NCBI GenBank assembly: GCA_964419225.1 | Contig: CAYQPF010000005.1 | Span: forward strand, 1 to 64,000 | Source of the DNA: CAYQPF01 sp964419225 | GTDB taxonomy: Bacteria; Cloacimonadota; Cloacimonadia; Cloacimonadales; CAYQPF01 | DNA length: 64,000 bases | Direction: 5' to 3' | Part shown: positions 61,661 through 64,000 of the stretch, in pieces | How positions within the stretch are numbered: the first letter of the stretch is position 1 | Layout: each line of letters starts with the position of its first letter | The notes under the pieces: generated by a model | Told to the model about the DNA's origin: nothing | Database searches by the model: none | Seen by the model: only the letters and a program-made list of their open reading frames with translations | Translations under genes and position numbers: made by a program

Positions 61661-62665
61661 ATGAAAAGTTTATTGATCCATTATTTTTCGGGTACCGGAA
61701 ATACAGAAAGAGCAGTTAAAATCATTGCAGAGCGTCTGGAAGAAAAAAAGTATGGTGTAACTCTTCAAGAAGTACAGACAAATATCATGTTTAATGATTG
61801 TGAAGCAGATCTGCATGTTTTTGCTTTTCCTGTTTATGCCATGTCTGTTCCGAATATTATGCTGGAGTATTTGAACAAAGCATATACTGATAAACCGGCT
61901 AAGGCTGCGGTATTGGCTATTCATGGAGAGATTAACAAAGAAAAGTCTATTCCCGGACATCCTGGATTTTCTCCAATGCAGGCACAGAAAATCCTTGAGG
62001 AAAAAGGCTTTGAAGTATTTTTGACAGATGCATTTGGTTATGCTGTGAGTATGACACAGATGATGAATGTGCCGGATCAGGAGACCATAAAATATTTGAA
62101 TGAACTTGGTGATGAGAAATTAGGTGTTTTCATTAAACATTTGGAAGAAGAAACAGTGAGTTATTATCACTGTGATCCAGTTTTGAAGGCAATCTCATTT
62201 CCATTTGGAAAAGGGTATATGTGGTTTGGCCGCAGGATTTTATCGCAGTTTTTCATTGCAGACGGGAATTGTAATCAATGTCATCTTTGTGTAAAGAGTT
62301 GTCCGGCTCAGGCGATATCTTTTTACAAGATCAAACCCAAGTGGTCGATGAGTTGTGAAGGATGTCAGAGATGTATCAATTTATGTCCGCAGTGTGCGAT
62401 TCAGGCATCCATCCCAAGGTTGGTTATTATAGGTGGATTGACCTTACTGCCTTTTCATAAATATATGGCTAAGTGTATAGAGAAAGTGTTCAGGTTCAGA
62501 ATCAGTGCCTATAATCCGATAATCCTGGCGACTTGTATGCTGCCGATGTTTCTCTGTATCAAAACAGCATCGAGTTTGTTAAGCATGTTTGAACAGGTGC
62601 CGAGTTTAAAGAAGATCATGGAATTGAACTATACAAAGAGTTTTAGAAGGTACCATAATAAGTAG
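61661..62665 (+). CDS. EFR1-type flavodoxin/ferredoxin fusion protein
   Basis: A 334-residue protein with an N-terminal flavodoxin domain (HYFSGTGNTERAVKIIAERL) and a two-cluster 4Fe-4S ferredoxin segment (CNQCHLCVKSCPAQAISF and CEGCQRCINLCPQCAIQ). The C-terminal 70 residues hold hydrophobic stretches (LVIIGGLTLLPFHKYM; IILATCMLPMFLCI), suggesting membrane association. Electron-transfer proteins of this fusion are common in anaerobes; the redox partner is unknown. GGGGGAG precedes the ATG. Confidence 0.88.
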   Translation: MKSLLIHYFSGTGNTERAVKIIAERLEEKKYGVTLQEVQTNIMFNDCEADLHVFAFPVYAMSVPNIMLEYLNKAYTDKPAKAAVLAIHGEINKEKSIPGHPGFSPMQAQKILEEKGFEVFLTDAFGYAVSMTQMMNVPDQETIKYLNELGDEKLGVFIKHLEEETVSYYHCDPVLKAISFPFGKGYMWFGRRILSQFFIADGNCNQCHLCVKSCPAQAISFYKIKPKWSMSCEGCQRCINLCPQCAIQASIPRLVIIGGLTLLPFHKYMAKCIEKVFRFRISAYNPIILATCMLPMFLCIKTASSLLSMFEQVPSLKKIMELNYTKSFRRYHNK

Positions 62666-62696
62666 TCAGTGGTCAGTAGTCAGTGGGAGAGAGAAT

Positions 62697-62738
62697 AACT
62701 CACCCCTAACCCCTCTCTTGCGAAGAGAGGGGGACAAG
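62697..62738 (+). repeat. Dispersed CCCCTCTC...GAGAGGGG palindromic repeat, copy 3
   Basis: AACTCACCCCTAACCCCTCT, then CTTGCGAAGAGAGGGGGACA; preceded by GTCAGTGGTCAGTAGTCAGT. Confidence 0.78.
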
Positions 62739-62895
62739 TGTTTGATAATTTGCATGTTAGCAATAAAATATTGGTTGATATTAGAAGAAAATAAATAATA
62801 AAAAATTTTAATTGTGTTGTACGATTTTGATAATTTGTCTGAATCATGTATAGTCGTCAGGATTCAGTCGCTAGGCATCAGTGGGAGAGAGAAAA

Positions 62896-62971
62896 TGGTA
62901 ACCCATAGGGGAATCGAACCCCTGTTACCAGACTGAGAATCTGGAGTCCTAGGCCACTAGACGAATGGGTC
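62896..62971 (-). tRNA. tRNA-Glu (CTC)
   Basis: Minus strand: GACCCAT acceptor, anticodon stem CCAGA/TCTGG with loop TTCTCAG (anticodon CTC), T-arm AGGGGTTCGATTCCCCT, and an encoded CCA. All arms pair, with one wobble at the first acceptor pair. Confidence 0.95.
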
Positions 62972-63002
62972 ACACTATAATAATAATATAAAGAGAAATT
63001 AA

Positions 63003-63036
63003 AAAATAACCACGAGAGAATTTCTTCAATCGTGGT
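63003..63036 (-). terminator. Terminator between tRNA genes
   Basis: On the minus strand, ACCACGA pairs with TCGTGGT (63009-63015 with 63030-63036) followed by TATTTTTT. It ends the Lys/Glu(TTC) tRNA transcript before the Glu(CTC) gene. Confidence 0.7.
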
Positions 63037-63043
63037 CTATATT

Positions 63044-63118
63044 TGGCGACCCCTAGGGGAATCGAACCCCTGTTGCAAGAATGAAAATCTTGAGTCCTAA
63101 CCGCTAGACGAAGGGGTC
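63044..63118 (-). tRNA. tRNA-Glu (TTC)
   Basis: Minus strand: GACCCCT acceptor, anticodon stem CAAGA/TCTTG with loop TTTTCAT (anticodon TTC), T-arm AGGGGTTCGATTCCCCT, encoded CCA. All arms pair. Confidence 0.96.
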
Positions 63119-63145
63119 ATCTAGTCTTTAAGAATCAGTAGAAGG

Positions 63146-63220
63146 TGGTGAGCCTGGATGGACTCGAACCATCGACTCTCTACTTAAAAGGCAGATACTC
63201 TACCACTGAGTTACAGGCCC
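63146..63220 (-). tRNA. tRNA-Lys (TTT)
   Basis: Minus strand: GGGCCTG acceptor, D-arm with CTCAGTGGTAGAG, anticodon stem TCTGC/GTAGA with loop CTTTTAA (anticodon TTT), T-arm GATGGTTCGAGTCCATC, encoded CCA. Confidence 0.95.
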
Positions 63221-63390
63221 CAGCTACTCACTTATGATTTAGTTAAATCAAATTGCTATAGAAGGGGTTTTGTGTCAAGAAATTTTTCTAATAATTTTGT
63301 TTACCAAGTGCTATGTGATTGAATCGCAAGCAAATAATAATCGTAAAATAGTTGTTAGTTGTTAGTGAAGAAGTGTGCTAATTTTCGAAA

Positions 63391-63435
63391 ATGGACAAAA
63401 TGGACTATATAGACTATATGGACAAGATAGACAAA
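63391..63435 (+). repeat. ATGGACNNN 9-bp tandem repeat, five units
   Basis: ATGGACAAA, ATGGACTAT, ATAGACTAT, ATGGACAAG, ATAGACAAA. The same five units recur at 63730-63774. Confidence 0.75.
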
Positions 63436-63467
63436 ATAAGCAAATAGACCAAATAGTGGGCAGAGGT

Positions 63468-63508
63468 AACTCACCCCCGAACCCTCTCTTGCAAAGAGAG
63501 GGGAGTGT
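63468..63508 (+). repeat. Dispersed CCCCTCTC...GAGAGGGG palindromic repeat, copy 4
   Basis: AACTCACCCCCGAACCCTCT, then CTTGCAAAGAGAGGGGAGTG. Followed at 63608 by a diverged palindrome with CCCTT/AAGGG arms. Confidence 0.78.
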
Positions 63509-63729
63509 GAATAGAGAAGTGATCAGCGGGCTGTCGGCAGCAGAGAAGAGAAAGATTTGTTTGAGAGAGTAGTTGTTGTTAGTTAGGGAGAATCGACAAC
63601 CTATCCCCGCCCCTTCCCTTTTAATAAGGGAAGGGAGTGAATGTAGGTGATGTATTCTGCCGTTAATAAATTGTGCGAGGATAAGGTTAGAGAATAGTTG
63701 TTAGTGAAGAAGTGTGCTAATTTTCAAAA

Positions 63730-63774
63730 ATGGACAAAATGGACTATATAGACTATATGGACAAGATAGACAAA
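63730..63774 (+). repeat. ATGGACNNN 9-bp tandem repeat, second copy of five units
   Basis: Identical unit order to 63391-63435, inside a duplicated block (63361-63436 and 63699-63774). Confidence 0.75.
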
Positions 63775-63879
63775 AAGACTATTAATCCGTAGATAAGCCA
63801 CTGAAAAATACTTTTAGAGAATTGTTTTATACCCAATGGCGGTAATGAATAGTTGTTGAAATGCTGAAGGGGATTTTAA

Positions 63880-64000
63880 TTATTCGGCATATTTGGCACT
63901 GAAGAAGCCGAGTAAGCTACCCAGAACTGCAGAGAAGAGGATGATAGGCAGTAAGCTTGCAGGTTCGGTTTTCATGACCAGCAGGAGGATGGGGATGATA
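63880..64000 (-). CDS. C-terminal end of a membrane protein (partial)
   Basis: The last 39 codons of a minus-strand gene entering from the right edge: IIPILLLVMKTEPASLLPII, LFSAVLGSLLGFFSAKYAE, stop. Two hydrophobic helices imply a polytopic membrane protein, perhaps a transporter. Family cannot be named from this fragment. Confidence 0.6.
   Translation of the reverse strand, partial: IIPILLLVMKTEPASLLPIILFSAVLGSLLGFFSAKYAE

Larger units (their letters stand above)
63221..63879. other. Repeat-rich intergenic region
   Basis: About 660 bases with no gene. Contains 63361-63436 and its near-identical copy 63699-63774 (each ending in ATGGACNNN tandem units at 63391-63435 and 63730-63774), the CCCCTCTC palindrome (63468-63508), a related CCCTT...AAGGG palindrome (63608-63636) and a possible tRNA-Lys -35 (TTGACA on the minus strand, 63273-63278). 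Confidence 0.6.

Noticed and set aside
63375..63572. 65-codon plus-strand frame
   Set aside because: Made of the ATGGAC array and the CCCCTCTC palindrome; translation is repeat-derived.

Overview
The window reads as AT-rich chromosomal DNA of a diderm (Gram-negative type) bacterium, most likely of the Cloacimonadota or a near relative in the FCB group. The evidence is an outer-membrane toolkit (LptE, LolA, SurA-like foldases, a beta-barrel protein), a secreted protein ending in a FlgD-Ig/type IX-like C-terminal domain, a CIRCE-controlled groL, and many dispersed palindromic repeats. The phylum is inferred from gene style, not from a marker-gene comparison.

Layout. From 0 to 15.6 kb, genes lie mostly on the minus strand: a NagZ-type hydrolase, a small DUF4160/DUF2442 pair, a GNAT-YoaP protein, a class-C-like serine hydrolase, a 1401-residue kinase/TPR/GAF/sigma-54 activator fusion and a secreted carboxypeptidase-repeat protein. 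From 15.7 to 20.3 kb come CIRCE-groL and the yajC-def-fmt-DUF116 cluster. From 21.4 to 27.9 kb lies an accessory graveyard: a deleted AlbA_2 gene, an element of about 0.36 kb inserted in a membrane gene, truncated KilA-N and Rpn genes, a MNT/HEPN toxin-antitoxin pair, a frameshifted Rhs/toxin gene with its likely immunity gene, and duplicated repeat blocks. From 28.0 to 38.2 kb are an M16 protease, lptE, a pseudouridine synthase, ychF, ftsK, lolA, a mannose-1-P guanylyltransferase and a DMT-type membrane protein. dnaA (38.4 kb) is followed by a dense DnaA-box cluster that is very probably oriC (39.8-40.0 kb). From 40.0 to 50.4 kb, a long plus-strand series carries lipoproteins, PPIases, pgpA, a TPR lipoprotein, a DUF58 protein and a DNA-repair-type radical SAM protein. 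From 50.4 to 56.6 kb come three signalling proteins: a REC/HPt/ATPase/CheX-like hybrid, a CheY-like regulator and a Cache-PAS hybrid kinase. From 57.7 to 62.7 kb come HTH-EIIA plus glnA, rfbC-rfbB and a flavodoxin/ferredoxin protein. The right end holds three minus-strand tRNA genes (Glu-CTC, Glu-TTC, Lys-TTT), repeats and the end of a membrane-protein gene.

How the parts work together. Envelope biogenesis dominates the core genes: YajC with the Sec machinery, LolA, LptE, PPIases and sugar-nucleotide enzymes. Nitrogen assimilation appears as an operon of a DNA-binding EIIA-like protein and a glutamine synthetase whose adenylylation tyrosine is replaced by phenylalanine. The most unusual signals are the kinase-sigma-54 activator fusion, a recurring three-hairpin repeat found at five loci, a perfect nested three-way-junction palindrome at 3786-3844, and the decayed polymorphic-toxin island.
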